The notes beneath the pieces were generated by a model. That model saw nothing but the letters and a program-made list of their open reading frames with translations, did no database searches and had not been told where the DNA came from. From positions 1 to 64,000 of the forward strand of contig NZ_JBIGHW010000002.1 in assembly GCF_043555875.1 (NCBI RefSeq): 64,000 bases of DNA, given 5' to 3'. This document shows, one piece after another, positions 56,033 through 64,000 of the stretch (within the stretch, counting starts at the first letter, position 1; every line of letters starts with the position of its first letter). The stretch comes from Pelomonas margarita (lineage in GTDB: Bacteria; Pseudomonadota; Gammaproteobacteria; Burkholderiales; Burkholderiaceae_C). The translations under genes were made by a program, and so were the position numbers.

Positions 56033-56878
56033 CTACGCGGCGAACTGCAGATAGGTCTGCGTCAGCTGGTGTTTGGGGCTGTCGAACATCTGCCGGGCCG
56101 TCCCCCGTTCGACGAGCTTGCCAACACCTTCAAGCTTCCACAGCAGCGCCATGTGGTCGGCGACGCGCTGGGCCTGGCCCAGGCTGTGGGTGACCAGCAC
56201 GATGGTTCGTTTCTCCGCCAGGCGCAGCACCAGCTGTTCGATCTTCTGGGTAGAGATCGGGTCGAGCGCACTGCAGGGCTCGTCCATCAGGATGACGCTC
56301 GGATCCAGCACCAGCGCGCGAGCCAGGCACAGGCGCTGCTGTTGCCCGCCTGACAGCGCGAGCGCCGAATCGTTCAGCCGATCAGACACCTCATCCCAGA
56401 GGCCAACTTCCTTCAGCGCCGCTTCAATCCGGTCCGCGATTTCGACTTTGGCCTTCAGTCCGTGCTGCTTGAGCGCGAACTCCAGGTTGCGCCAGATCGA
56501 GAACGGAAACGGGTTTGGGCGTTGGAACAGCATGCCCACCTGCCGGCGCAGCTGGATCAGGTCACCGCGCAGGCGTTCGTTGTCGAGCCAGCTGAAACTG
56601 ACAGACCCGGTGACGCAGCAACCAGGGATCAGGTCGCAGAGGCGGTTGAGGCCGATGAGGACGCTTGACTTGCCGCAGCCCGAGGGCCCGAGCAGCGCGG
56701 TGACTGCATTGCGCGGGATGTGCAGCGAGAAGTCCTCGACGACTTTTTGCGACCCGTAGCTGACGCTGAGGTTCTCAATCGCGATGTGCCCGCCTGCCTC
56801 CGTGCATGTGCAGGACAGCGTGCAGTCGTCGCTGCCCGCCGATGTGGGTGCGGTCGCCCAGGCCATGGATTGGTTCAT
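56033..56878 (-). CDS. pstB: PstB-like phosphate/oxyanion ABC transporter ATPase
   Basis: The 281-residue protein has Walker A GPSGCGKSS, signature LSGGQQQR, Walker B VILMDEP and switch VTHSL. It has a 30-residue N-terminal extension with three Cys (DDCTLSCTCTE), unusual for PstB. The gene order pstS-pstC-pstA-pstB is conserved and consecutive genes pstC/pstA/pstB overlap by 4 bp. No phoU follows. In this context it may import arsenate or phosphate. Confidence 0.9.
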   Translation of the reverse strand: MNQSMAWATAPTSAGSDDCTLSCTCTEAGGHIAIENLSVSYGSQKVVEDFSLHIPRNAVTALLGPSGCGKSSVLIGLNRLCDLIPGCCVTGSVSFSWLDNERLRGDLIQLRRQVGMLFQRPNPFPFSIWRNLEFALKQHGLKAKVEIADRIEAALKEVGLWDEVSDRLNDSALALSGGQQQRLCLARALVLDPSVILMDEPCSALDPISTQKIEQLVLRLAEKRTIVLVTHSLGQAQRVADHMALLWKLEGVGKLVERGTARQMFDSPKHQLTQTYLQFAA

Positions 56879-57756
56879 CGAGACTTTCTGTCAAGTGCGG
56901 CCGGTCGCCCGGTGAGACGCCTGAGCGTCCAGTGCGTGCCCATGTGGAGCGTCAGGCCCAGGCCGGCAAGCAGCAGCAGCAGCGCCAGTGCGGACCCGTA
57001 TGCGTTGCCGATGCCTCCGGGGACGTTGGTGGAGAGCTCGTAGATGTGCACGGAGATGCTGCGCCCGGAGTCCATGACCGATTCAGGCATGCGGTCCGAG
57101 TAGCCACTGGTGAACAGCAGCAATGCGGTTTCCGCCAAGGCGCGCGTCAGCGCCAGGATGATGGCGGCTGCAATGCCCGGCAGCGCCACCGGCAGCGTCA
57201 CGAACCACAGCACCGTCGCGCGAGACAACCCCAGCGCCGAACCGGCCATGCGGTGCTGCGCGCCGATGGCGTGCAATGCGCTGACGAGTGATCGTGTCAG
57301 CGTCGGCAGGACCATGCAGGCCAGCGTCGCGCCACCCGCAGCGATGGAGTAACCCAGGCCAAGTTGCCGGCAGAACAGGCTCAGGCCGAACAGGCCGAAG
57401 ACGACTGAAGGCACGCCGGCGAGGATGTCCAGGCTGCTGCGCATCACGCGCGCAATGAATGCATCGGCCGGCAGCACTTCGGTCAGGATGACTGCCGTGG
57501 CAAACGCCATGGGCAGCGCGAGCAGCAGGCTCAAGCCGACGATGGCCAGCGTCGAAACCAGGATGGGGCCGATGCCGCCCGAGCGGCCGGCGTCGCTGGG
57601 CGCGTCGAGCAAGAAGTCAAGCGACAGCGCCGGGATGCCGTGTACGAGCACCGTGACAAGCGGCCAGGTCAGCATCAAGATCGCAGCCAGGCTGACCGCC
57701 GCGACGAGCGAGAAGGCGAGTTGGTCACCCCACGGGACCAAGCGACGGCGGTTCAT
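56875..57756 (-). CDS. pstA: PstA-like ABC transporter permease
   Basis: The 293-residue protein has six or so membrane helices and the ABC permease EAA-type loop (ALGLSRATVLWFVTLPVALPG). LDFLLDAPSDAGRSGGIGP is the usual periplasmic segment after helix 1. It overlaps pstB and pstC by 4 bp each. Confidence 0.92.
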   Translation of the reverse strand: MNRRRLVPWGDQLAFSLVAAVSLAAILMLTWPLVTVLVHGIPALSLDFLLDAPSDAGRSGGIGPILVSTLAIVGLSLLLALPMAFATAVILTEVLPADAFIARVMRSSLDILAGVPSVVFGLFGLSLFCRQLGLGYSIAAGGATLACMVLPTLTRSLVSALHAIGAQHRMAGSALGLSRATVLWFVTLPVALPGIAAAIILALTRALAETALLLFTSGYSDRMPESVMDSGRSISVHIYELSTNVPGGIGNAYGSALALLLLLAGLGLTLHMGTHWTLRRLTGRPAALDRKSR

Positions 57757-58649
57757 GAGCCGGCTCCCTGGCGTTCGCGGACCGCGCCTTCACGGATCAT
57801 GACGAGCACCGTCACCAGCAACAGCACCATCAGGCCGGCGACAAACAGAGAAGAGCGGTGCGTGCCCATCGCATAGGGCATCTCCAACGCGATGTTCGAG
57901 GTCAGTGCGCGGACCGGATCGAACAGCGAATTGGGCGTCTGCACGATGTTGCCGCAGACCATCAGCACCGCCATGGTTTCGCCGATGGCGCGCGCCGCGC
58001 CCAGCACGAGCGACGCGCAGATGCCCGGCCATGCCGCCGGCAGCACGACGTGGGCCAGCGTCCTGGCCCGGCTGACGCCCAATGCCGACGAGGCCTGCAT
58101 GAACGAGTCGGGCACGGCCTGCAACGCCTCGCGGGACAGGATGGTGAGCGTCGGCATGACCATCAGCGCCAGCACGACGATGCCGGCCAACAGGCTTGCG
58201 CCCGGCGGATGGAAGGCATTGAGCGCCGGAACGACCGTCGTCACACCCCACAGGCCGTAAACCACGGTGGGCACGGCTGCGCTTGCCTCGACCAGGCGCC
58301 GCATCAGTTGCGTCAGCCATGCCGGCCCCATGAACACCATGAAAACGGCCACCGCAACCGCGAACGGTGCTGCAACAAGCGTTGCGCCGACCGTCAGCAG
58401 CAGGCTGCTGACGAGCATGGCGGTCATGTTGAAGCTTTGCTCCTTGGGCCACCAGCCCGGGTCCGTGAAGAAGCGGGCGAACCCGCCCTCCGTCACCAAC
58501 GGGCCAGCCTCGCCGAGCAGGAACGCGACAATGAGCACCAGGATCAATGAGGCGAGGAATGACGCCACCGCGAAGAACGACCACATCAGCACGTCGCCCT
58601 TCGGCGTGTGCCGGCTGGCGAAGCTGAATGGCGACGTGGTGATGCGCAT
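57753..58649 (-). CDS. pstC: PstC-like ABC transporter permease
   Basis: The 298-residue protein has six membrane helices and the EAA-type loop (ALGVSRARTLAHVVLPAAWPG). FFTDPGWWPKEQSFNM is a conserved periplasmic loop of PstC. With PstA it forms the membrane channel. Its start lies 18 bp after the pstS stop. Confidence 0.92.
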   Translation of the reverse strand: MRITTSPFSFASRHTPKGDVLMWSFFAVASFLASLILVLIVAFLLGEAGPLVTEGGFARFFTDPGWWPKEQSFNMTAMLVSSLLLTVGATLVAAPFAVAVAVFMVFMGPAWLTQLMRRLVEASAAVPTVVYGLWGVTTVVPALNAFHPPGASLLAGIVVLALMVMPTLTILSREALQAVPDSFMQASSALGVSRARTLAHVVLPAAWPGICASLVLGAARAIGETMAVLMVCGNIVQTPNSLFDPVRALTSNIALEMPYAMGTHRSSLFVAGLMVLLLVTVLVMIREGAVRERQGAGS

Positions 58650-58667
58650 GGCAGCAGCTATGGACGC

Positions 58668-59528
58668 TCAGCGCGCGGCGGGCACGAAGAACTGCTTGGT
58701 CGCGAGTTGAGCGGCTTCCGGCGTCTTGGCGAACTTGAGCAGGCCGTCGAGCTGGGCCTCGTTGTCGGCCTTGAAGACGAGATTGAGTTCCCGGCTCAGC
58801 GGGTAGCCGCCCTGGGCGACCGCCGCTGTGCTTGGCACATGGCCATCGAGCGGCACCAACCGGATGGCGGCGCCATGCCCGGCCTCGTACTCGGCAGTGC
58901 CGATCGAGACATAGCCAATGCCGGCCGGCACGCCGGAGACGGTCTGGATGCCTTGCTGGTTGTCGCCGATGACGACGTGCGCCTTGATGTCTTTGTAGGG
59001 GAGACCGAAGTAGTGGCTGAAGATCTCCAGCGTCGAACGTCCTTCGGCCTTGCTCACCACGTTGATGGGCAGGTCCGGACCGCCAACGTCACGCCAGTTG
59101 GTGATCTTCCCGGAGTAGATGCCGACGACCTGATCCTTGCTCAGCGACTTCACCGGGTTGGACTTGTGCACGATCAGCGACAGGCCATCCAGAGCCAGCA
59201 GCACGCGGCGAAGTTCAGACTGCTCATCAGCCTTCAGCGCACGCGACACCATGCCGATCTGGGCAGTGCCTTGGCGAACGTCCAGCACGCCGCGAGACGT
59301 TCCGCCGGACTGGACATCGATCCGCACGCCGGGGTTCTTCTTCTCGAACGCCTTGGCAATCTCGCTCATCAGCGGCGCGATCGTGCTGGAGCCGACGATG
59401 GTGATCTTGGCGATGTCCTTGTCGGCCTTCCTGCCGCAGCCGGCAAGACTCGCGGCGACTGCGATGGCTGTGGCGCCGGCCACGAGGAGAAACGCTGAAC
59501 GGCGCGCAGCACTTTGTTTGTTGATCAC
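58668..59528 (-). CDS. pstS: PstS-like phosphate/oxyanion-binding lipoprotein
   Basis: The 286-residue protein has a signal peptide with lipobox LAGC (lipidation at Cys31), the anion-binding IVGSSTIAP segment near 46-54 and SGGTSRGV near 80. The GGTSRGV loop and TNWRDVGG are typical PstS features. It is the substrate receptor of the transporter in the periplasm. Whether it prefers phosphate or arsenate cannot be told from the sequence. Confidence 0.9.
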   Translation of the reverse strand: MINKQSAARRSAFLLVAGATAIAVAASLAGCGRKADKDIAKITIVGSSTIAPLMSEIAKAFEKKNPGVRIDVQSGGTSRGVLDVRQGTAQIGMVSRALKADEQSELRRVLLALDGLSLIVHKSNPVKSLSKDQVVGIYSGKITNWRDVGGPDLPINVVSKAEGRSTLEIFSHYFGLPYKDIKAHVVIGDNQQGIQTVSGVPAGIGYVSIGTAEYEAGHGAAIRLVPLDGHVPSTAAVAQGGYPLSRELNLVFKADNEAQLDGLLKFAKTPEAAQLATKQFFVPAAR

Positions 59529-59748
59529 ATCAGGTCCTTGAGCACAACGGCGACGGCCGTCGCGGAAAAGGTCGGCATGCTAAGGACGTGAACCCTCCTC
59601 TCGAATGGGATGGATGTACTACGCGGCCCGTTTCGCCACGATTCACCAAAGCGTTTCTTGGGGGTTGACTGACTGGAACTTGCTCCAATGTGCGTCGGCG
59701 CGCAAGTCGATGGGAACGGGCCTTGAGGTGAAGGCAACAGTCCGTCAG

Positions 59749-59765
59749 TAGTACATCGCTTCCAT
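59749..59765 (-). promoter_or_regulatory. Shared 17-bp motif, copy 2
   Basis: Minus-strand sequence ATGGAAGCGATGTACTA, one base different from copy 1 at 55897-55913. It lies 221 bp upstream of pstS and 13 bp before the divergent acyl-CoA ligase start, in a 249-bp divergent region without other gene. It may coordinate the two transcription units. Confidence 0.5.
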
Positions 59766-59777
59766 TGAGCCGCAGAG

Positions 59778-61364
59778 ATGGAGAGCCGACCATCGCCGCC
59801 CATGGTTCAGCCCCCCCTTCCCCACGACAGCGCCGGCGCAGGCGTGCCCATCTCCAACGTCCGGCATGTGCCTCTGCATGCGCACTCGCTTCTTCGCCAT
59901 GCTGCTTCTGTACATGCAGACGCGACCATCACGTCCGTCTCGTTGTCGGGTTTGGCGACGCGAATGAGCTACGCGCAACTCGAAGACCGCGCGCTGCAGC
60001 ATGCAAGGCAACTGCGCGCGTTGGGAGTAGGAACCGGTGACGTCGTTGTCAACATGGGGGTGAGCTCGGCCGAACAGCTGGCGTGGCTCTACGGCGCGCT
60101 CAGCATCGGTGCAACGACCCATCTGATGAACCCGCTATTGCTACCTGAACAGGTGTTGCAGCTGATTGCCGCCGCGCATCCGAGCGTTCTGCTTCACGAC
60201 ACAGCGACGGCACAAATCGCCTCGGCGGTGCCGGCAGTCGTGCATGCCATTCCCCACCTGAACATGGACGCGCCACCAAAGGCGCCAGCGTGGGGTCCAC
60301 AGGGCAGCAGAGCCGCTTCCACGTTCTCGGAAGAGTCTCCCGCCATCGTCTGCTATTCCTCCGGCACGACGGGGCTGCCCAAAGCGGCGCAGTACACGCA
60401 CCGGTCCACTGTTCTGCACGCGTGGGGCTGTGCGCTGCCCGATGCGATGGCGCTGACTGCCCGCGACCGTGTGCTGCCTCTGATGCAGATGTTCCACGCG
60501 ACGGCATGGGGCGCACCCTTCGTGTCGCCGCTGGTGGGCGCCTCGCTGATCCTGGTTCCGCCGAGCCGTGACCCGAAGCAGTGGTACGAGTGGATCGAGG
60601 CGCACGAGGCGACCGTGCTCGGCGCCGTGACCGCGCACTGGATGGCGCTGGTGCAGTACATGCAGGCGAACAAGCTGCGTTTCAGCACACTTCTGCGCAC
60701 GGTGGTCGGCGGCACGCGTCTGCCCGAGGCCGTGGCACGGGTGATTGCCGAGGGTTTGGGCGTCGAAGTCCGCCACGCCTGGGGCATGACCGAGACCTCG
60801 CCTCTGGCGACGATGGAGCGGTATGCGTCCAACGCGAACTTGTTGCGCCATGGCAAGCCGGTGTTCGGCGTCGAGCTTCGCGTGGGCAACGAGTGCGCCG
60901 GCGCCCGTAGCCAGCGGCTCGATGAATTGCAGGTGCGTGGCCATTGGGTCGCCCACCGGGGCGACGGCGACTGGCTGCAAACCGGCGACTGGGCCGCGCT
61001 GCATGCCGACGGGCATCTCGAAGTCATTGACCGGATGGAAGACGCGCTCAACGGCGATGCGAGCCTCATCAGCTCGGCGCTGGTCGAGTTCCACGCGCGA
61101 CGCGTGCCGGGCGCTGCCGATGCGGCGCTCGTGAAGATGGACTCCAGCGAAACCGTGCTGGCGTGGGTGCGCCACCCGCAGGCCGATGAAGCGACGGTCA
61201 CGCTGGCGTTGCGCCAGATGCTGGCTGAAGCATTCGGCGGATGGACGCCCGACCACCTGATGGCCGTGGACGCCTTGCCGTACACGCATTCGGCCAAGGT
61301 GCAGAAGAACCAGTTGAAACCTGTGCTTGCCCAGCGCCTTCGGGCGAACGCTGCAGCGCACTGA
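59778..61364 (+). CDS. AMP-forming acyl-CoA ligase
   Basis: The 528-residue protein has the AMP-binding signature CYSSGTTGLPKAA (residues about 192-204), WGMTETSPLA and the C-terminal HSAKVQKNQLKPVL, with Lys for adenylation. It activates a carboxylic acid, most likely a fatty acid. The N-terminal 35 residues are not conserved and the start could be later. It is divergent from pstS and precedes the MMPL-type transporter by 31 bp, so it likely forms an operon with it. Confidence 0.9.
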   Translation: MESRPSPPMVQPPLPHDSAGAGVPISNVRHVPLHAHSLLRHAASVHADATITSVSLSGLATRMSYAQLEDRALQHARQLRALGVGTGDVVVNMGVSSAEQLAWLYGALSIGATTHLMNPLLLPEQVLQLIAAAHPSVLLHDTATAQIASAVPAVVHAIPHLNMDAPPKAPAWGPQGSRAASTFSEESPAIVCYSSGTTGLPKAAQYTHRSTVLHAWGCALPDAMALTARDRVLPLMQMFHATAWGAPFVSPLVGASLILVPPSRDPKQWYEWIEAHEATVLGAVTAHWMALVQYMQANKLRFSTLLRTVVGGTRLPEAVARVIAEGLGVEVRHAWGMTETSPLATMERYASNANLLRHGKPVFGVELRVGNECAGARSQRLDELQVRGHWVAHRGDGDWLQTGDWAALHADGHLEVIDRMEDALNGDASLISSALVEFHARRVPGAADAALVKMDSSETVLAWVRHPQADEATVTLALRQMLAEAFGGWTPDHLMAVDALPYTHSAKVQKNQLKPVLAQRLRANAAAH

Positions 61365-61395
61365 ACCCCAACAACCAGACCAGCCGGAGACTGCC

Positions 61396-64000
61396 TTGAC
61401 AGACATGAGCGCCATCGCCGCAAAGCCAGGGGCCCACCTTCACCAGACGCTGCAAAGCAGCTTGAAGCTCGAACGCTACGTGGAGTGGATCGTCGACTAC
61501 CGGAAGTGGGTGATCGGCGCGATCTTGGCCATCACCGCTTTCTTCGGCCTGTTCGCCGCAAAGCAGCAGGTCATCATCAACCCCGCCTCGGTAGTGCCCC
61601 AGAGCCACCCTTACATCAAGGCGACCAACACCATCGAAAAGGTCTTCGACTCGAAGTACCTCGTCGTGGTGGGTGTGACACCGCGCGAAGGCGACGCATT
61701 GCAGCCGAGGGTGCTGGAGGCCGTGCAGCGGCTGACGACCCAGCTCTACGCGTCCCCCAGCGTCTCCAAGCAAACACTGCTCAGCCTGTCCTCTCGCCAG
61801 GCCAAGGGCATCAATGGCACGGCCGACGGCTTCGAGGCGCGCGCGCTGCTGTCGGATATTCCCCGGACGCCCGAACAGGTCGCCGCGCTGAAGGCGCGCA
61901 TCGAGACGAATCCGGTCTACCGCGAGACGGTCGTGTCCAAGGACTGGCGCACCGCCACGATCATGCTGGAGCTCAAGGAGAACCCGAACGGCTTCGGCGC
62001 CATGCTGGAAGACGTGCATCGCATCATCGGCGCCGAGAAGGATGCCGGGCTGGACATCTCGTTGAGCGGCAACCCGGTCTTCCTGCATCAAGCCGAGATC
62101 TTCGCCAACCGCATCAACTGGCTGTTCCCGATCGCCGTGCTCGTCATCGGCCTGCTGCATTTCGAGGCGTTCCGCACCCGCCAGGGCCTCATCCTGCCGC
62201 TCGTGACCGCACTGCTGTCGGTGGTCTGGGGCGTCGGCGTGATGGGCCTGATGAAGATCCCGCTGGACATCTTCAATTCACCAACGCCCATCCTGATACT
62301 CGCCGTCGCGGCCGGGCATGCGGTCCAGCTGCTGAAACGCTACTACGAGCGCTACATCGATCTCGTCAAGGTGCATCGCGTCGAGCCGCTGGTCGCCAAC
62401 CGGCTCGCCACCATCCAGTCGCTGGCTGCGGTCGGCCCTGTCCTGGTCATCGCCGGCGGCGTGGCTGCGCTGGGCTTCTTCTCGCTGGTGGTGTTCGAGG
62501 TGGAGACGGTCCGCGCGTTCGGCATCTTCACCGGCATCGGCATCCTGACCGCCGTCGTGCTGGAGTTCACCTTCACGCCGGCCGTGCGCGCGGCGCTGAA
62601 GCCGCCTTCGCTGGCGCAGATCGACACCGAGACGCGCATCCGCTTTTGGGACCGCCTGGCCATGGGCATGTCGGCGCTGGTCGTCATCCCGAAGCACCGT
62701 ATCAAGGCGCTCGCGGCGCTGGTCCTGTTGACCGGCACCGCCATCGGCGGCTGGCACCTGGTGCAGGTCGACAACGCGAGCAAGAGCTTCTTCGGCGAGT
62801 CGCTGGCGATCCAGAAGGACGACGCGTTGCTGAACCAGCAGACCGGTGGCACCAATGTCCTGTATGTGATGGTGGACACCGGCAAGGCCGACGGCATCAA
62901 GGACCCGCAGATCCTGAAGGCCATGCGTGCCCTGCAGCACCACGCAGCCGGCCAGCCCATCGTCGGCAAGACGCTGTCGATCGATGACTTCCTGCTGCGC
63001 ATGCACGCAGCCGCCTCCGGCGAGGCCAGGAGCGCCGAGCGCTTGCCGGACGACCGCGACTTGATCGCCCAGTACCTCTTCCTGTACGGCATGTCGGGCA
63101 ACCCGGAGGATTTCTCTGCCCATGTCGACTACGACTACCAGCGCGCCAAGGTCTCCGTGATGCTGCGCACCAACAGCAACGCCGAGATCGACCAGTTGGT
63201 GCAGGACCTTCGCGCGGTGGCCACCAAGAGCTTCCCCGCGGATGTTCAGGTCAGCTTCGGCGGCGAGGTCGCGCAGACGCTGGCGGTGACCGAGGTGATG
63301 GTGCGCAGCAAGCTCATGAACATCGCGCAGATCCTCGGTGTGATCTTCCTGGTATCGGTGATCGCGTTCCGGTCGATCCTGGCGGGGCTGCTGGTGCTGT
63401 CGCCGCTGCTGGTGGTGCTGTCGTTGCTTTTCGGTGCCATGGGCTACTTCGATGTGCCGCTGAACATCCCGAACTCGTTGATCTCCGCCATGGCGGTCGG
63501 CATCGGCGCGGACTACGCCATCTACCTGATCTACCGAATCCGGGAGTACGTGGCGCAAGGCCAGGCCTTGCCCGAAGCCGTCGCGTCGGCAATGAAGACG
63601 GCGGGCAAGGCCTGCCTGTTCGTCGCCACCGCCGTTGCCGGTGGGTACGCGGTGCTGATGGCGTCGTACGACTACAAGGTCCACGTCTGGCTGTCGGCGT
63701 TCATCGTGCTGGCCATGCTGGTCAGCGTGTTCGCCGCGCTCGTCCTGATCCCAAGCGTCATCCTGAGCATCCAACCGAAATTCATCTTCAAGCGGCGCTC
63801 CAGCGACCTGGCTGCCATCGTGTTGATCGGTGCAGCTGCCGTCGGCTTCCTCACTTACTCGCGCGTGGCCTGGGCCGAAACCAACCCTGCGGACCTGATG
63901 GAACGCAACGCCGCGGTGACACGCTTCAGCACGTCGGTCGCCAGCGCCGAGTTCACGCTGGAGAACAAGGACGGCAGCAAGCGCACTCGCCAAGCCAGCA
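61396..64000 (+). CDS. MMPL-type RND transporter with C-terminal LolA-like domain (incomplete)
   Basis: The frame is open to the right edge (868 codons seen). It has twelve predicted helices in two halves (WVIGAILAITAFFGLF, FNSPTPILILAVAAGHAVQLL; IAQILGVIFLVSVIAF, SLISAMAVGIGADYAIYL) and two periplasmic loops, as in HpnN/MMPL lipid exporters. After a further helix (AAIVLIGAAAVGFLTY) comes ADLMERNAAVTRFSTSVASA, then FTLENKDGSKRTR, the start of a LolA/outer-membrane lipoprotein-sorting domain. TTG at 61396 is chosen because GGAGA lies 5 bases upstream; ATG at 61405 is possible. It probably exports a lipid. Confidence 0.85.
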   Translation, partial: MTDMSAIAAKPGAHLHQTLQSSLKLERYVEWIVDYRKWVIGAILAITAFFGLFAAKQQVIINPASVVPQSHPYIKATNTIEKVFDSKYLVVVGVTPREGDALQPRVLEAVQRLTTQLYASPSVSKQTLLSLSSRQAKGINGTADGFEARALLSDIPRTPEQVAALKARIETNPVYRETVVSKDWRTATIMLELKENPNGFGAMLEDVHRIIGAEKDAGLDISLSGNPVFLHQAEIFANRINWLFPIAVLVIGLLHFEAFRTRQGLILPLVTALLSVVWGVGVMGLMKIPLDIFNSPTPILILAVAAGHAVQLLKRYYERYIDLVKVHRVEPLVANRLATIQSLAAVGPVLVIAGGVAALGFFSLVVFEVETVRAFGIFTGIGILTAVVLEFTFTPAVRAALKPPSLAQIDTETRIRFWDRLAMGMSALVVIPKHRIKALAALVLLTGTAIGGWHLVQVDNASKSFFGESLAIQKDDALLNQQTGGTNVLYVMVDTGKADGIKDPQILKAMRALQHHAAGQPIVGKTLSIDDFLLRMHAAASGEARSAERLPDDRDLIAQYLFLYGMSGNPEDFSAHVDYDYQRAKVSVMLRTNSNAEIDQLVQDLRAVATKSFPADVQVSFGGEVAQTLAVTEVMVRSKLMNIAQILGVIFLVSVIAFRSILAGLLVLSPLLVVLSLLFGAMGYFDVPLNIPNSLISAMAVGIGADYAIYLIYRIREYVAQGQALPEAVASAMKTAGKACLFVATAVAGGYAVLMASYDYKVHVWLSAFIVLAMLVSVFAALVLIPSVILSIQPKFIFKRRSSDLAAIVLIGAAAVGFLTYSRVAWAETNPADLMERNAAVTRFSTSVASAEFTLENKDGSKRTRQAS

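Noticed and set aside
62278..63993. Minus-strand frame of 571 codons opposite the MMPL-type transporter
   Set aside because: The plus frame from 61396 is continuous and has RND motifs; the minus frame has none.

Overview
The DNA is GC-rich, and the housekeeping genes (acyltransferases, LytTR two-component pair, HAE1-type RND pump, cytochrome c5-like protein, lipocalin) resemble those of Burkholderiales (Betaproteobacteria). I cannot name the genus from the sequence alone. The window alternates accessory islands with ordinary chromosome.

1-20.4 kb, accessory/defence island. It starts with an IS5 fragment and a type III CBASS operon on the minus strand: cdnC, HORMA (cap7), TRIP13-like ATPase (cap6). 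A divergent repressor/metallopeptidase pair (capH-capP) controls it. The effector gene expected after cap6 is not in view; IS5 occupies that spot. A PGRP-type amidase fused to a GH75-like domain and a lipoprotein follow. Next comes an unusual module in two convergent operons: ACP-like protein, XRE regulator, ImmA/IrrE peptidase, papain-like peptidase and thymidylate-synthase-like protein on the plus strand; DUF4031, MazG-like and uracil-DNA-glycosylase-like proteins on the minus strand; then another XRE gene. The rest of the island is lower in GC and decayed: an internally deleted AAA ATPase, an Mrr-like nuclease, an ATPase-TOPRIM gene split by an IS110-family element, and a possible PD-(D/E)xK protein. 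A transposon-end-like repeat array marks the right border at about 20.43 kb.

20.5-39.5 kb, ordinary chromosome: YtrA-type GntR regulator with an ABC exporter, SRPBCC protein, flavin reductase, M48 peptidase, Crp/Fnr and LuxR regulators, class II glutamine amidotransferase, cyanophycinase-like peptidase, acyltransferase, LytTR two-component system, lipocalin, tripartite RND efflux pump, cytochrome c and tRNA-Arg(CCG).

39.5-50 kb, island next to the tRNA: AlpA-like regulator, NYN/LOTUS protein and a type I restriction-modification locus (hsdM, hsdS, hsdR). Between hsdS and hsdR lie a Fic protein, a duplicated hsdR 5' fragment and an AlbA_2/Schlafen-type protein.

50.4-64 kb, a cluster that looks like arsenic handling joined to lipid chemistry: LuxR regulator, ArsM-like methyltransferase, acyl-reductase-like SDR, ArsD-like protein, ArsP-type permease, ferritin-like di-iron protein, PstSCAB-type oxyanion transporter, acyl-CoA ligase, and an MMPL-type RND transporter that runs into a LolA-like domain at the window edge. 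My reading is import of an oxyanion (phosphate or arsenate), methylation, attachment to or modification of an acyl chain, and export. This is a hypothesis. It and the 6.6-12.6 kb nucleotide/peptidase module are the two best candidates for undescribed systems.
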